Origin: Bacteroidales bacterium
GTDB lineage: Bacteria; Bacteroidota; Bacteroidia; Bacteroidales; Porphyromonadaceae
DNA: 23,991 nt
Direction of reading: 5' to 3'
NCBI GenBank assembly: GCA_004555765.1
Contig: SFHG01000025.1
Coordinates: 1-23,991, forward strand
Under the pieces are notes generated by a model. The model ran no database searches. It was not told the origin of the DNA and saw only the letters and a program-made list of their open reading frames with translations. Of the stretch, positions 1-8,402 are shown piece by piece; within the stretch, counting starts at the first letter, position 1; the number at the start of each line of letters is the position of its first letter. A program made the position numbers and the translations under genes.

Positions 1-993
1 ATAGATGATATGGTTTACCCCGAGGCTCTGGCTGCCAATGAAATTGTGGCGGGGCTGAGACTGCCGTGGACTAAGCAGTATTGGAGCCTTTTTGACGGGA
101 GACTCGATATGGTCGCAGTCCGTATCGGACCGTACTCTCCCCTCTCAAGTAAAAAGCTCCTCGAACTGGGACAGCTCGAGCAAAAACTCTTCCACATCCT
201 TGCCATCATACGGGGCAATCAAACCATCATAGCCACCGGGGACGATACGATACACGTGGGCGACGTGGTTTTCGTGACCGCAGAGCCGAAGAAACTGGAT
301 ATGGTCCGCCGGTATTGCGGCCAACAGGAGATCGAAGTACGCAATGTCATAATCATGGGAGGGAGCCGTATTGCCCTCAAAACTGCCGACCTTCTGCCCA
401 ATGATCGCAACGTTAAGATCATAGAGCGAGACCTTGAGAAGTGCAAGCGTCTCTCCGAGATCGTGGGCGATAATACGCTCATCATACACGGCGACGGGCG
501 CGATGCCGATCTCCTGAAGAACGAGCGCATCAGAAATACTCAGGCTTTCCTTGCGCTTACGAGCAATTCGGAGAGCAATATGATCGCCACGCTCAACGCC
601 AAACGCCTCGGGGTGCCACGCTCGGTCGCACAGATCGAAAACATCGACTACCTCGATATGGCCAACCAGATGGGCATCGGCAATCTTATCAATAAGAAGC
701 TCATCGCGGCATCAGCCATTTTCCGTCATTTGCTTGCCGTCGACATCTCCAATGCCAAGACCCTCTCCCTCGGCAAGGGCGACGTCCTTGAGGTGATTGT
801 CAAGCCCGGCAGCAAAATCACGAAGGATCTCATCAAAAACATCAAACTGCCCAAGACGATGACCCTCGGCGGGTATATGAGGGATGGAGTCGTGAAGATG
901 GTCGAGGGGAACACCCAGATCATCGCCGGAGATTCGGTTATGGTCTTTTCGATCGAGAGTTCGACTGCGCAGATTTCCAAATTGTTTGCCTAA
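1..993 (+). CDS. trkA: Trk potassium uptake protein TrkA, C-terminal part (5' end outside the window)
   Basis: Peripheral cytoplasmic NAD-binding subunit that gates the TrkH potassium channel. The reading frame is open from base 1, so the gene starts upstream; 330 codons are present, against about 450 aa for whole TrkA. The missing part would be most of the first RCK_N domain. Visible are the first RCK_C domain (about residues 30-100 of the fragment, with LDMVAVRIG), a second Rossmann domain opening with IIMGGSRIA (about 117-124) and an acidic ERD after its second strand, then a second RCK_C domain (about 250-330, with GDVLEVIVKPGS). Two RCK_N/RCK_C pairs are the TrkA pattern, unlike the single pair in KtrA. 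It ends 9 bases before trkH, so the two are probably cotranscribed. Identity is secure; the true start cannot be seen here. Confidence 0.93.
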   Translation: MDDMVYPEALAANEIVAGLRLPWTKQYWSLFDGRLDMVAVRIGPYSPLSSKKLLELGQLEQKLFHILAIIRGNQTIIATGDDTIHVGDVVFVTAEPKKLDMVRRYCGQQEIEVRNVIIMGGSRIALKTADLLPNDRNVKIIERDLEKCKRLSEIVGDNTLIIHGDGRDADLLKNERIRNTQAFLALTSNSESNMIATLNAKRLGVPRSVAQIENIDYLDMANQMGIGNLINKKLIAASAIFRHLLAVDISNAKTLSLGKGDVLEVIVKPGSKITKDLIKNIKLPKTMTLGGYMRDGVVKMVEGNTQIIAGDSVMVFSIESSTAQISKLFA

Positions 994-1002
994 GAAGAGG
1001 AT

Positions 1003-2535
1003 GTGTCCCAAATGAAGTTATTTTGGAGAAAGGAGCGGTTCAGGGAAGGCGGGTACGCCCAGAAGCGGCGAATCTTCAATTACCGCTTTGTGGCGACGGT
1101 TATAGGCGTGCTTTGCCACATACAGGTGGTCGCCCTCCTCTCTGCAGTGGCTGTTTCGCTTTACTACCATGATGAGGGGCTTCTACCCCTTACCCTCACG
1201 GCCTGTATCATGGGTCTCGTCGGTGGGTTGCTCCTGCTCTTGGGCAGGAAAAGCAGAGAGATAGAGACGGGACGGCGGGAGAGTCTGATGTCGGTCACCC
1301 TGAGTTGGTTTGTCGTCTCGCTCATCGGGATGCTACCGTATATACTCAGTGGTGCGGTACCGAGTGTGGCGGATGCTTTTTTTGAAACCATTTCCGGCTA
1401 TACGACGACGGGAGCTTCTGTGATACCGGATGTCGAAAGTGTGCCTCGGAGCCTGCTTTTTTGGCGAAGTATCACGCAGTGGGAGGGCGGTATCGGCATT
1501 ATCGTTTTCCTCGTGGCGCTTATTCCGATGACGGGCGAGAGTGCCACGATGGTCTACAATAGCGAGACGACAGGCGTGACTCACGACCGTTTTCTGCCGA
1601 GGGTGGGCAATATGGCCAAGTGGATGATGATCATCTATGTGACGCTGACTGCGTTGTGCATCGTCTTGCTTATCTTGGGTCCGATGGATCTTTTTGACGC
1701 GGTTTGCCATGCGTTCACCTGTATTTCCACAGGTGGCTTCTCGACCCGGAATATCTCGATCGGGTACTGGGACTCGGATGTGGTGAATATTATTCTGGAT
1801 CTATTCATGTTCATCGGTGCCACAAACTTTACCCTCATTTTCTTTGCATTCACCAAGAGAGATCCGGGACAGATATTCAAGGATAGCGAGTTCCGCTGGT
1901 TCTTTGGGCTGATCGTGGTGCTTTCCATCCTCGGCACTGTGGGTCTGATGCTTCAGGGTCCAAAAGACACGTATACGCTTTGGGAAACGGTCTCTGCTGC
2001 GGTTACACAGGTCATCAGTTTGGCCACTACTACGGGGTATGCTGTGGGCGACTACAATCTCTGGGGGCCTCTTTTTGCGCTTGTTATCACCTTCGCGATG
2101 TTTGTGGCGGGATGTACGGGTTCGACTTCCGGGGGATTGAAAGCGGTGCGCTTTGAGATCCTCTTCAAAAGCCTATCCAATGAGTTGCTGAAAAGAACCC
2201 ATCCCAACGCCATTCGCACTGTACGTATCGGGCGCTATGCTCTGAGCAACGATGTGGTGCTCTCCACGATGAATTTTTTCGTGGCTTACTTTGCACTCAT
2301 TCTTTTTGGATCGCTGTGCGTCTCGCTTGACGGCGTGGCATTTTCGGATTCCCTCGTGGCCGCCGTCTCCTGTGTCTCCAACTCCGGCGGAAGTCTGGGC
2401 GAGATCGGTCCTCTCGTGGGCTTTAGTGCGCTCAGTGATGCCAATAAGGTCATTCTGTCTCTGCTGATGGTGATGGGACGTTTGGAGATATTCACTTTCT
2501 TGAGTATTTTGCACCCGGGTTTCTGGAGGAATTGA
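1003..2535 (+). CDS. trkH: Trk potassium uptake channel TrkH
   Basis: Integral inner-membrane potassium-translocating subunit that works with TrkA. The protein is about 510 aa and mostly hydrophobic. The four pore-loop filter segments of the TrkH/KtrB family are recognisable: TTTGAS near residue 134, STGGFST near 240, TTTGYA near 342 and SNSGGSLG near 458, each with the central glycine. Length fits the family (about 480-510 aa). The start is uncertain: GTG at 1003 gives 510 aa, while ATG at 1012 gives 507 aa. A purine-rich stretch, AAGAAGAGG, lies just upstream. It follows trkA by 9 bases. The region after it (2536-2736) has no convincing gene and holds a GTAC-type repeat element. Confidence 0.95.
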   Translation: MSQMKLFWRKERFREGGYAQKRRIFNYRFVATVIGVLCHIQVVALLSAVAVSLYYHDEGLLPLTLTACIMGLVGGLLLLLGRKSREIETGRRESLMSVTLSWFVVSLIGMLPYILSGAVPSVADAFFETISGYTTTGASVIPDVESVPRSLLFWRSITQWEGGIGIIVFLVALIPMTGESATMVYNSETTGVTHDRFLPRVGNMAKWMMIIYVTLTALCIVLLILGPMDLFDAVCHAFTCISTGGFSTRNISIGYWDSDVVNIILDLFMFIGATNFTLIFFAFTKRDPGQIFKDSEFRWFFGLIVVLSILGTVGLMLQGPKDTYTLWETVSAAVTQVISLATTTGYAVGDYNLWGPLFALVITFAMFVAGCTGSTSGGLKAVRFEILFKSLSNELLKRTHPNAIRTVRIGRYALSNDVVLSTMNFFVAYFALILFGSLCVSLDGVAFSDSLVAAVSCVSNSGGSLGEIGPLVGFSALSDANKVILSLLMVMGRLEIFTFLSILHPGFWRN

Positions 2536-2583
2536 TATGACAAAAAGACGATCAGGAATACTCGGATACCGCATTAAGTTTTG

Positions 2584-2690
2584 CACAGACCGAGAAGAAA
2601 TTTTTGGTTCGTACCCCGTGTGTATGAGATACGGATCGGGGAAATATTTTCGGTACATACCTCCTTTTCCCGCAACCCGGGTACGAGTGG
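2584..2690 (+). repeat. Intergenic GTAC-type brick element, copy A
   Basis: Lies between trkH and pdxH. GTAC or its variant GATC recurs at 2611, 2634 and 2653 (steps 23 and 19). About 88 bases from 2584 align with copy C (from 8262) with one gap, sharing CGAGAAGAAA, the GAGATACG word and TTTTCGGTAC. Same orientation as copies C, E and F. Confidence 0.7.
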
Positions 2691-2736
2691 GGAGGTAAAT
2701 CAGATAAAGACTATTGACACAATAAACTCATTTGCC

Positions 2737-3378
2737 ATGGATCTAAACATTCAAGATATCAGAAGGGACTACAAGGTGGGCAGCCTTTCGTCCAAAGATA
2801 TGCCCAAGGATCCGATCGAAAAAGCGGAATCTTGGATTCAGGAGGCCATCGACCTCAAAGTCATCGAACCCACAGCCGTCCTCGTGGCTACGGCAGATAC
2901 CGAGGGGCACCCCTCTTCGCGTACCGTGCTCCTGAAGGAGGTGAAGGACGGCAAGTTCATTTTTTACTCCAATTACGAAAGTCGCAAAGGTCACCAAATA
3001 GATGCCAATCCCTACGTTTCCCTCACCTTCCTGTGGCATCAGCTCGAGCGACAAATCCACATCGAAGGCATCTGCAGGCATATCCCGCCCGAAGTCTCTG
3101 ATGCCTATTTCGCGACCCGCCCCTACAAAAGCCAAGTGGGCGCGCGCATTTCGCCTCAGAGTCGTCCTATCCCCGGGCGTCTGTTCATCGTCACGGAGTT
3201 TGCCAAAGAAGCCGTAAAGTACCCTTTCAAGGTTCCGAGACCGGAGACCTGGGGCGGCTTTGAGGTGATACCCCATAGGGTCGAATTTTGGCAAGGGAGA
3301 GAGAGCCGGCTTCACGATAGATTTCTTTACGAACTCCAAGAGGATGGAGTTTGGACAATGGAAAGGGTCGCTCCATGA
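2737..3378 (+). CDS. pdxH: Pyridoxamine/pyridoxine 5'-phosphate oxidase
   Basis: FMN-dependent cytoplasmic oxidase that converts pyridoxine or pyridoxamine 5'-phosphate to pyridoxal 5'-phosphate. The protein is 213 aa, the normal family length. Family signatures are RTVLLKEV and FYSNYESRKG (FMN and phosphate contacts), FLWHQLERQIHIEG, RPYKSQVGA, and near the C-terminus WGGFEVIPHRVEFWQG followed by RLHDR, the substrate-binding stretch. I chose the ATG at 2737 because MDLNIQDIRRDY matches where family members begin. The frame stays open upstream to a TTG at 2581, but those codons lie in repeat copy A and do not resemble PdxH. The gene overlaps the amidase start by 4 bases (ATGA), so the two are probably translationally coupled. 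Confidence 0.95.
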   Translation: MDLNIQDIRRDYKVGSLSSKDMPKDPIEKAESWIQEAIDLKVIEPTAVLVATADTEGHPSSRTVLLKEVKDGKFIFYSNYESRKGHQIDANPYVSLTFLWHQLERQIHIEGICRHIPPEVSDAYFATRPYKSQVGARISPQSRPIPGRLFIVTEFAKEAVKYPFKVPRPETWGGFEVIPHRVEFWQGRESRLHDRFLYELQEDGVWTMERVAP

Positions 3379-4469
3379 AGAAACCGCCACTGCTGTTCCT
3401 CTTCTTCCTAACCTTTGCCCTTCTCTCTTTTCCCGTTCTCGCCCGGGATAAAGAGGGGCATTTCATCGTCGTCATAGACCCCGGTCATGGCGGTCACGAC
3501 GGTGGTGCGAAAGGACGTAAGTCCAAAGAAAAAGACATCGTACTCAGCGTTGCGAAAAAAGTCGGGAACAAGATCAAAGCGCTTAACCCCGATATCACGG
3601 TGTACTACACCCGATCCTCAGACCGTTTCATAGGTCTTGATCAGAGGGCGGACTTTGCCATAGACAAACATGCGGATCTCTTCGTCTCCATCCACGCAAA
3701 TTCTACAAAGGGGACTTCCGCTTACGGTGCAGAGACGTATGTACTGGGGCTGCACCGCTCAAGAGAAAACCTTGAAGTCGCGATGAAAGAAAACTCCGTA
3801 ATCCTATTGGAGGACGATTACTCGAGGAAATACGAAGACTTTGACCCGAACTCAAGCGAGTCCTACATCATCTTCCAATTTATGCAGAATAAGCACTTGG
3901 ATGCTTCCATAAACCTTGCCCGCAAAATCCAAAAGGGGTTCGCCAAATCGGGACGTAAAGACAGAGGTGTGCGGCAGGCGGGCTTCCTTGTACTCCGCAA
4001 AGCGGCTATGCCGAGCGTCTTGGTGGAACTCGGATTTATCTCCAACCCCTCCGAAGAAGACTACCTGAACTCATCCTTAGGACAGAACGAACTCGCCTCC
4101 GGCATCGCCGCATCCGTCGTGGCATACGAAAAGGCTGTAGCCCAAAAAAACGGGAACTTCACTCCAACACAAAGCGGAGGGAATACCGCCAAGGTCTCCG
4201 AGCCAAAGACCTCCGGGAAGCCTGCTTCATACCGGATACAGGTCTTGGCCGATAAGGTCGTGCTGCCCAAGTCCCACACCCTGTATAAAAAGTACGGAGC
4301 CGGAGAGGTGAAATACTACAGGGAGGGAAGCTACTACAAGTACACCCTTTACGACACCTCCGACCTCAAAGAAGCTCATCGCCTCCAACGCGAACTTCAG
4401 AAAACATACAAGGACTGCTTTGTCGTCGGCTTCGACGGAGATGGAAATAAAGTAGGGAGCTACTACTGA
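3375..4469 (+). CDS. N-acetylmuramoyl-L-alanine amidase (Amidase_3) with C-terminal SPOR-like domain
   Basis: Secreted zinc amidase that cuts the bond between MurNAc and the stem peptide, usually needed to separate daughter cells. The protein is 364 aa. A signal peptide spans residues 1-23 (MKK, a long Phe/Leu core, cut after VLA). The Amidase_3 domain runs about 30-250 with zinc and catalytic residues in place: H38 in DPGHGG, E52 in SKEKDIV, H107 in FVSIHANS and E218 in VLVELGF. An insert of about 45 residues follows the third motif. After a low-complexity linker (about 255-282), residues 284-355 look like a SPOR domain that binds denuded glycan (YRIQVLAD at its start). The start at 3375 overlaps the pdxH stop. 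This is an AmiC-type enzyme; the exact orthologue name is not certain. Confidence 0.92.
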   Translation: MKKPPLLFLFFLTFALLSFPVLARDKEGHFIVVIDPGHGGHDGGAKGRKSKEKDIVLSVAKKVGNKIKALNPDITVYYTRSSDRFIGLDQRADFAIDKHADLFVSIHANSTKGTSAYGAETYVLGLHRSRENLEVAMKENSVILLEDDYSRKYEDFDPNSSESYIIFQFMQNKHLDASINLARKIQKGFAKSGRKDRGVRQAGFLVLRKAAMPSVLVELGFISNPSEEDYLNSSLGQNELASGIAASVVAYEKAVAQKNGNFTPTQSGGNTAKVSEPKTSGKPASYRIQVLADKVVLPKSHTLYKKYGAGEVKYYREGSYYKYTLYDTSDLKEAHRLQRELQKTYKDCFVVGFDGDGNKVGSYY

Positions 4470-4499
4470 CTTTATGCCCTCTTTCATTCGATTTTAGGC

Positions 4500-4507
4500 T
4501 ATCTTTG
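4500..4507 (+). promoter_or_regulatory. Putative -7 promoter box upstream of the mlaD-like gene
   Basis: TATCTTTG matches the Bacteroidetes primary-sigma -7 consensus TAnnTTTG. It lies 21 bases before the ATG at 4529. No good -33 TTTG is visible at the expected distance, so the call rests on the -7 box and its position in a 59-base gap. Confidence 0.5.
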
Positions 4508-4528
4508 TAAAGAAAGTCAGACAAATGT

Positions 4529-5413
4529 ATGAAACAGAATAGAACCAGCCGAAATTTTTGGATAGGACTGACCACCGTGGTCGCCTTGTTCCTATTCTAT
4601 TTCGGGTTTAACTTCCTAAAGGGACGCAATATCTTTGACGACACGGAAGAGTATTACGTCCGTCTCTCCGATACCGGAGGCTTGAGCCGGTCAGCTCCCG
4701 TGATCATTAACGGCTACTCGGTCGGTAAGGTGAAAGACCTCAAGTTTGACTTCAATCATATGGAGTCCTCGGCCGCTTCTATTTCCCTCGACCACGAACT
4801 CAAATTACCGAAAGGTACTGTCTCTTATGTCGAGATGAACCCGCTCGGAGGTGCTGTCCTGGTGCTCGAAGTGGGTAAGTCGGGTGAGTATTACGCTCCG
4901 GGAGACACGATAGAGTCGAGGGTGAAACCCGGACTGATACAGGAGCTTGAGGAGGTGATAGCTCCAAAGATTGCCCGCTCTCTGAATAGTCTCGATTCCC
5001 TTATCGCGACAGTAAATGCAGTCGTGGCAGACCCCAACATCACAGCGACTCTCTCCGAATTTTCGGCTTCGGCCGCCAATATCCGTAATACCTCTGCGCA
5101 ATTGAATTCTTATATGGCGGGTAAAGTGCCCTCCATACTCAATAACATCGACTCTGCCACCTACGCAGTGAACCACATTGCCAAATCCGTACCCACTGCA
5201 GAGCTCGAGCAAGCCATACTCGACTTTAAGGGCGTAGTGGCGAATCTGCAGAAGGTGTCTACCAGGCTCAACGGAGCCGACAGCTCTATCGGGCTCCTGC
5301 TTAACGACCCCGTCCTCTACCGCCAGCTTCAAGCGACCGTCTCCAGCGCAGACAGTCTTTTGACGGACATCAAGAAGAACCCCAAGCGGTACCTCAAAAT
5401 TTCGGTCTTCTAA
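4529..5413 (+). CDS. MlaD/MCE-family lipid transport protein
   Basis: Membrane-anchored periplasmic MCE protein, the substrate-binding part of Mla-type ABC systems that move phospholipid between inner and outer membranes. The protein is 294 aa: a single N-terminal transmembrane helix (about 10-28, LTTVVALFLFYFGFNFL), one MCE domain (about 37-120, with YYVRLSDTGGLSRSAPVIINGYSVGKV), then a long, probably helical tail rich in Ala, Asn and Ser and ending KRYLKISVF. No MlaE or MlaF partner is in the window, so they would be encoded elsewhere. The gene follows the amidase gene by 59 bases and has its own candidate promoter. An ATG at 4525 is out of frame and was not used. The family is clear, but the lipid carried is unknown. 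Confidence 0.9.
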   Translation: MKQNRTSRNFWIGLTTVVALFLFYFGFNFLKGRNIFDDTEEYYVRLSDTGGLSRSAPVIINGYSVGKVKDLKFDFNHMESSAASISLDHELKLPKGTVSYVEMNPLGGAVLVLEVGKSGEYYAPGDTIESRVKPGLIQELEEVIAPKIARSLNSLDSLIATVNAVVADPNITATLSEFSASAANIRNTSAQLNSYMAGKVPSILNNIDSATYAVNHIAKSVPTAELEQAILDFKGVVANLQKVSTRLNGADSSIGLLLNDPVLYRQLQATVSSADSLLTDIKKNPKRYLKISVF

Positions 5414-5458
5414 GAAACTGTTTCTACACATATATTCTCATAATCTTTTTACTCTTTT

Positions 5459-6415
5459 ATGAAGAAAATCCTTATCATCGGCTCCACAGGTCAAATAGGA
5501 TCCGAGATCACTATGAAGCTCCGCAAAGATTATGGCGGAGACAATGTCGTGGCAGGATACATCCCGGCTGCAGCTCCAAAAGGCAAACTCCTTGAGAGTG
5601 GTCCCGCCGAAGTGGTCGATATTACGGATGCCAACCGCATCGCCGAAGTAGTCGACAAGTACAAGATCGACACCATTTACAATCTCGCAGCGCTGCTCTC
5701 TGCTGTGGCCGAAAATAAGCCCCAGCTTGCTTGGCACATCGGCATCGGCGGGCTTTACAACTGTCTCGAAATAGCACGCGAGAAAGGGTTGGCGCTCTTT
5801 ACCCCAAGCTCCATAGGCGCATTCGGTCCCAATACGCCGCACGATAAGACCCCCCAAGACACCATACAGCGCCCGCAGACGATGTACGGAGTGACCAAAG
5901 TTACGGGCGAACTGCTTAGCGACTACTATTTTCACCGCTTCGGAGTCGATACCCGCTCGGTGCGTTTCCCCGGTCTCATCTCCAATGTGGCACTCCCCGG
6001 TGGCGGAACCACTGACTACGCCGTGGATATCTACTACAAGGCGGTACAAGAGGGCAAGTTTGTCTGCCCCCTTAAGGCCGGCACGTTTATGGATATGATG
6101 TATATGCCGGATGCACTGATGGCGATGGAAAAACTGATGGAAGCAGACCCTTCTCGTCTTGTGCATCGCAATTCGTTTAATATCACGGCGATGAGCTTCG
6201 ATCCGGAGATTATCTATGCGTCCGTGAAGAAGTATATCCCCGAGTTCACCATGACGTATGAGATCGACAAGCTGCGCCAGGGTATCGCCGACTCTTGGCC
6301 CAACTCGATGGATGACAGTTGCGCCCGTGAAGAATGGGACTGGGCACCGACTTATGATCTCGATGCGATGACTCAGGATATGATTCGTACCCTCAAGACT
6401 CGCTACAATAAGTAA
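5459..6415 (+). CDS. SDR-type L-threonine 3-dehydrogenase-like NAD-dependent epimerase/dehydratase
   Basis: Extended short-chain dehydrogenase, 318 aa, probably oxidising L-threonine to 2-amino-3-ketobutyrate with NAD+. The N-terminal Rossmann motif is GSTGQIG (8-14). LAALLSAVAENKP (77-89) and a PGGGTTDYAVDIYYKA segment near 190 are typical of the SDR threonine dehydrogenase group rather than sugar epimerases. The catalytic Tyr-Lys pair is Y143/K147 in YGVTK, with SS at 117-118. It is unrelated to the zinc-dependent Tdh. No kbl gene (2-amino-3-ketobutyrate CoA ligase) lies next to it here, so the usual pathway partner must be elsewhere. It is apparently monocistronic and converges on cinA; the 136-base gap between them holds repeat copy B and a strong hairpin. 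The subfamily call is good; the substrate is inferred. Confidence 0.85.
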   Translation: MKKILIIGSTGQIGSEITMKLRKDYGGDNVVAGYIPAAAPKGKLLESGPAEVVDITDANRIAEVVDKYKIDTIYNLAALLSAVAENKPQLAWHIGIGGLYNCLEIAREKGLALFTPSSIGAFGPNTPHDKTPQDTIQRPQTMYGVTKVTGELLSDYYFHRFGVDTRSVRFPGLISNVALPGGGTTDYAVDIYYKAVQEGKFVCPLKAGTFMDMMYMPDALMAMEKLMEADPSRLVHRNSFNITAMSFDPEIIYASVKKYIPEFTMTYEIDKLRQGIADSWPNSMDDSCAREEWDWAPTYDLDAMTQDMIRTLKTRYNK

Positions 6416-6430
6416 GTGTCCCTCTATCTC

Positions 6431-6524
6431 GTCCGGTACGTACCGAAGTTATTTTTTAGGTACGTAGGACACGAAAATTTCGGTCTGTATCTCAAAAGAA
6501 CGGGATACAGACCGAAATTTCTGT
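6431..6524. repeat. Intergenic GTAC-type brick element, copy B
   Basis: GTAC occurs at 6436, 6440 and 6460 (the last step is 20). CGGTACGTACCG at 6434-6445 is a perfect palindrome. The right half is a 17-bp inverted repeat whose arms carry the family word TTTCGGTCTGTATC in opposite orientations, so this copy looks like two units facing each other. Confidence 0.65.
6475..6520. terminator. Bidirectional hairpin terminator between the threonine dehydrogenase and cinA genes
   Basis: Perfect 17-bp inverted repeat: arms 6475-6491 and 6504-6520, loop 6492-6503 (12 bases). The arms begin and end with AAATTT, giving a short T-run at the foot on both strands. It sits between convergent genes ending at 6415 (+) and 6552 (-), so it probably terminates both. 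Confidence 0.75.
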
Positions 6525-6551
6525 CTCTCTTGCGCTGGCGTAAATTTTAGC

Positions 6552-7091
6552 TTAAGCCCAAAAGCCCCTATAATCCCGACCTTCAATGTGAGAGAAGTCC
6601 CGAAAGAGAGCTTCTTCCAAGAGTGTAAGCGCCTCTATCGTCGCTGTGTCTTGATTGGCTTGACGCCCTTTGTCGTCTCGCTCGATGAGCTTTGCAGACG
6701 TGCCGAGCGGTGTCCTAACCCCGATCCAGACAGTTAGGGGTGGATGCCCTTCGCTCGCCGACGGTCCGGCTGAGCCGGTTGTCGATACCGCATAGTCTGC
6801 TCCCGTGAGTCTTGCGACGGCTTCTGCCATAGCTTTGGCGGTCGCTTCGGTCACAAGCCCTTGGTCCAAGATTTTAGACGAGATACCCAAGACTGCCCTT
6901 TTGCTCTCTTTGGTGTAGGTCACGACCCCTGTGTGAAACCACTCCGATGCTCCGGGAACCCCCGTGAGTGCCGATGCGACTCTCCCCCCGGTACAGCTCT
7001 CGGCCGACGCTATGTAAAACGGCTTCCCGACCTTCAGCGAGAGACGCCTCACGAGCTGTGCCACGGCAAGCGCTTTGTCAGAAATAGGCAT
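6552..7091 (-). CDS. CinA C-terminal/PncC-type nicotinamide-nucleotide amidohydrolase
   Basis: Single-domain CinA_C protein of 179 aa. Family members deamidate nicotinamide mononucleotide to nicotinic acid mononucleotide for NAD recycling. The nucleophile motif AESCTGG (S32 at residues 30-36) and the following GVPGASEWFHTGVVTY and KESKRAVLG stretches fit the family, as does TTGSAGP (104-110). The N-terminal MoaB-like domain of full-length CinA is absent, so this is the stand-alone form. I chose the ATG at 7091; it overlaps the end of tsaD by 14 bases. An in-frame extension to 7160 would lie wholly within tsaD. It is the second gene of a tsaD-cinA unit. The old name 'competence damage protein' does not imply a role in competence. 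Confidence 0.9.
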   Translation of the reverse strand: MPISDKALAVAQLVRRLSLKVGKPFYIASAESCTGGRVASALTGVPGASEWFHTGVVTYTKESKRAVLGISSKILDQGLVTEATAKAMAEAVARLTGADYAVSTTGSAGPSASEGHPPLTVWIGVRTPLGTSAKLIERDDKGRQANQDTATIEALTLLEEALFRDFSHIEGRDYRGFWA

Positions 7092-8124
7092 GTGTGTAGG
7101 GGGTGTCCGATAGTTTGCTCTCATGACCTGCGGCGTATCTGTAAGCTCCGGCCATGGCAATCATCGCGGCGTTGTCTGTGGTGAATGAGAACGGTGGTAT
7201 GTAGACTTTTAGTCCCTTTTCCTTGCCGTAATCGATAAAAGCCTGCCTGAGGAGTGCGTTTGCAGAGACGCCTCCTGCCACTGCAATCTCCTTGATGCCG
7301 AGGTCTTCGGTGGCTTTCCTCATTTTGTCCATAAGAACGTCCACCACAGTCTTCTGCAAAGAAGCGGCGAGATCGTATTTGTTTTTTTCGACGAAGTCCG
7401 GGTCTTTCTTTTTTTCATCCCTCAAGGTGTACATAAAAGAGGTCTTCAGACCGCTGAAACTGTAGTCGTACCCGTCGACGTGCGGTTTGGAGAAGTGAAA
7501 CCGCTCCGGGTCACCCTTCTCTGCCAACCGGCTGATCACGGGACCGCCAGGGTACCCGAATCCCATCTCTTTGGAACACTTGTCGAAAGCTTCTCCTGCG
7601 GCGTCATCTTTGGTCTGTCCGACTATCTCCATATCCAGCGGGCTTCTGACCAAAATGATCTGTGAATTGCCTCCCGATACCAAAAGGCAAAGGAAAGGAA
7701 ATGCCGGCATCTCCTTGTCCTCTTCCGGCATACGGATAAAGTGTGCCATGACGTGTCCTTGGAGGTGATTCACGTCCACGATGGGGGTGCCGAGGGCTTC
7801 GCTCATTCCTTTGGCAAAGCTGCCACCTACGAGTAACGACCCGAGAAGTCCGGGTCCCCGGGTGTAGGCTATGACATCTACATCTCCGGGAGTGAGTCCG
7901 GCGCGTTTAAGTGCCGTGGCTACTACGGGGACTACGTTTTGGATGTGGGCGCGCGAAGCGAGCTCGGGGACGACACCGCCGTATTCTTCGTGTACTTTTT
8001 GGGAAGCGATGACGTTACTGAGAAGCACGTTTCCGCGGAGGACGGCTGCCGAAGTGTCGTCGCATGAGGATTCGATGCCCAGAATGACCAAATTGCGGTC
8101 GATCGCGTTTGGTGTGTCACTCAT
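7078..8124 (-). CDS. tsaD: tRNA N6-adenosine threonylcarbamoyltransferase TsaD
   Basis: Transfers threonylcarbamoyl to A37 of tRNAs reading ANN codons (t6A), working with TsaB and TsaE in the cytoplasm. The protein is 348 aa. ASKHA fold motifs are ILGIESSCDDTSAAVL at the N-terminus, the iron-binding pair H120 and H124 in VNHLQGH, LLVSGGNSQI, DDAAGEAFDK followed by GYPGGP, AVAGGVSANALLR, and FTTDNAAMIA near the C-terminus. Length and motif order are standard. It is the first gene of a two-gene unit and overlaps cinA by 14 bases. A candidate -7 box lies 72 bases upstream, and a small hairpin (GGGAG/CTCCC, 8155-8167) sits in the leader. Identity is secure. Confidence 0.97.
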   Translation of the reverse strand: MSDTPNAIDRNLVILGIESSCDDTSAAVLRGNVLLSNVIASQKVHEEYGGVVPELASRAHIQNVVPVVATALKRAGLTPGDVDVIAYTRGPGLLGSLLVGGSFAKGMSEALGTPIVDVNHLQGHVMAHFIRMPEEDKEMPAFPFLCLLVSGGNSQIILVRSPLDMEIVGQTKDDAAGEAFDKCSKEMGFGYPGGPVISRLAEKGDPERFHFSKPHVDGYDYSFSGLKTSFMYTLRDEKKKDPDFVEKNKYDLAASLQKTVVDVLMDKMRKATEDLGIKEIAVAGGVSANALLRQAFIDYGKEKGLKVYIPPFSFTTDNAAMIAMAGAYRYAAGHESKLSDTPYTHAYF

Positions 8125-8196
8125 ATATTGTTGTAACCTTTCTTGTCTGAAATAGGGAGTTTCTCCCGGGGTAAGTCCTTAAACTTTTTCTTCCTG

Positions 8197-8204
8197 CAAA
8201 TTTA
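8197..8204 (-). promoter_or_regulatory. Putative -7 promoter box for tsaD
   Basis: On the minus strand this reads TAAATTTG, matching TAnnTTTG. It is in the gap upstream of tsaD, between the gene and repeat copy C. No clear -33 element is seen. Confidence 0.4.
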
Positions 8205-8251
8205 CCCATTTGCCTGCTTTCTTACTCCTAAGATCCCCGCATAAAATATTG

Positions 8252-8345
8252 GTCTGAGTTTGGTACGGATCGAGAAGAAAATTTTGCCCGTACATAGGAC
8301 GGGACGAGATACGTACCTCGAAATCTTTTTCGGTACGTGTCTGCT
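8252..8345 (+). repeat. Intergenic GTAC-type brick element, copy C
   Basis: Lies between the glycosyltransferase stop and tsaD. GTAC cores are at 8263, 8290, 8313 and 8333 (steps 27, 23, 20). From 8287 it aligns without gaps to copy F from 22545 for about 65 bases, sharing GCCCGTAC, GACGAGAYACGTACC and CGGTACGTG. It also aligns with copy A over about 88 bases. Confidence 0.8.
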
Positions 8346-8402
8346 TTTCTTTTGATGCTTATAGGTGCACGCCCTCGTTCCCCGGACGGTGATCGCCCCC
8401 TT

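Noticed and set aside
2537..2698. Small ORF of 53 codons after trkH (ATG 2537 to TAA 2698)
   Set aside because: Most of it lies in repeat copy A and the translation reflects the repeat; no protein-like pattern.
2581..2736. Upstream in-frame extension of pdxH from a TTG
   Set aside because: It is encoded by the repeat element and does not match PdxH N-termini; ATG 2737 gives the normal length.
7078..7160. CinA start at 7160
   Set aside because: It would overlap tsaD by 83 bases and add a stretch unlike CinA; ATG 7091 fits the family start.
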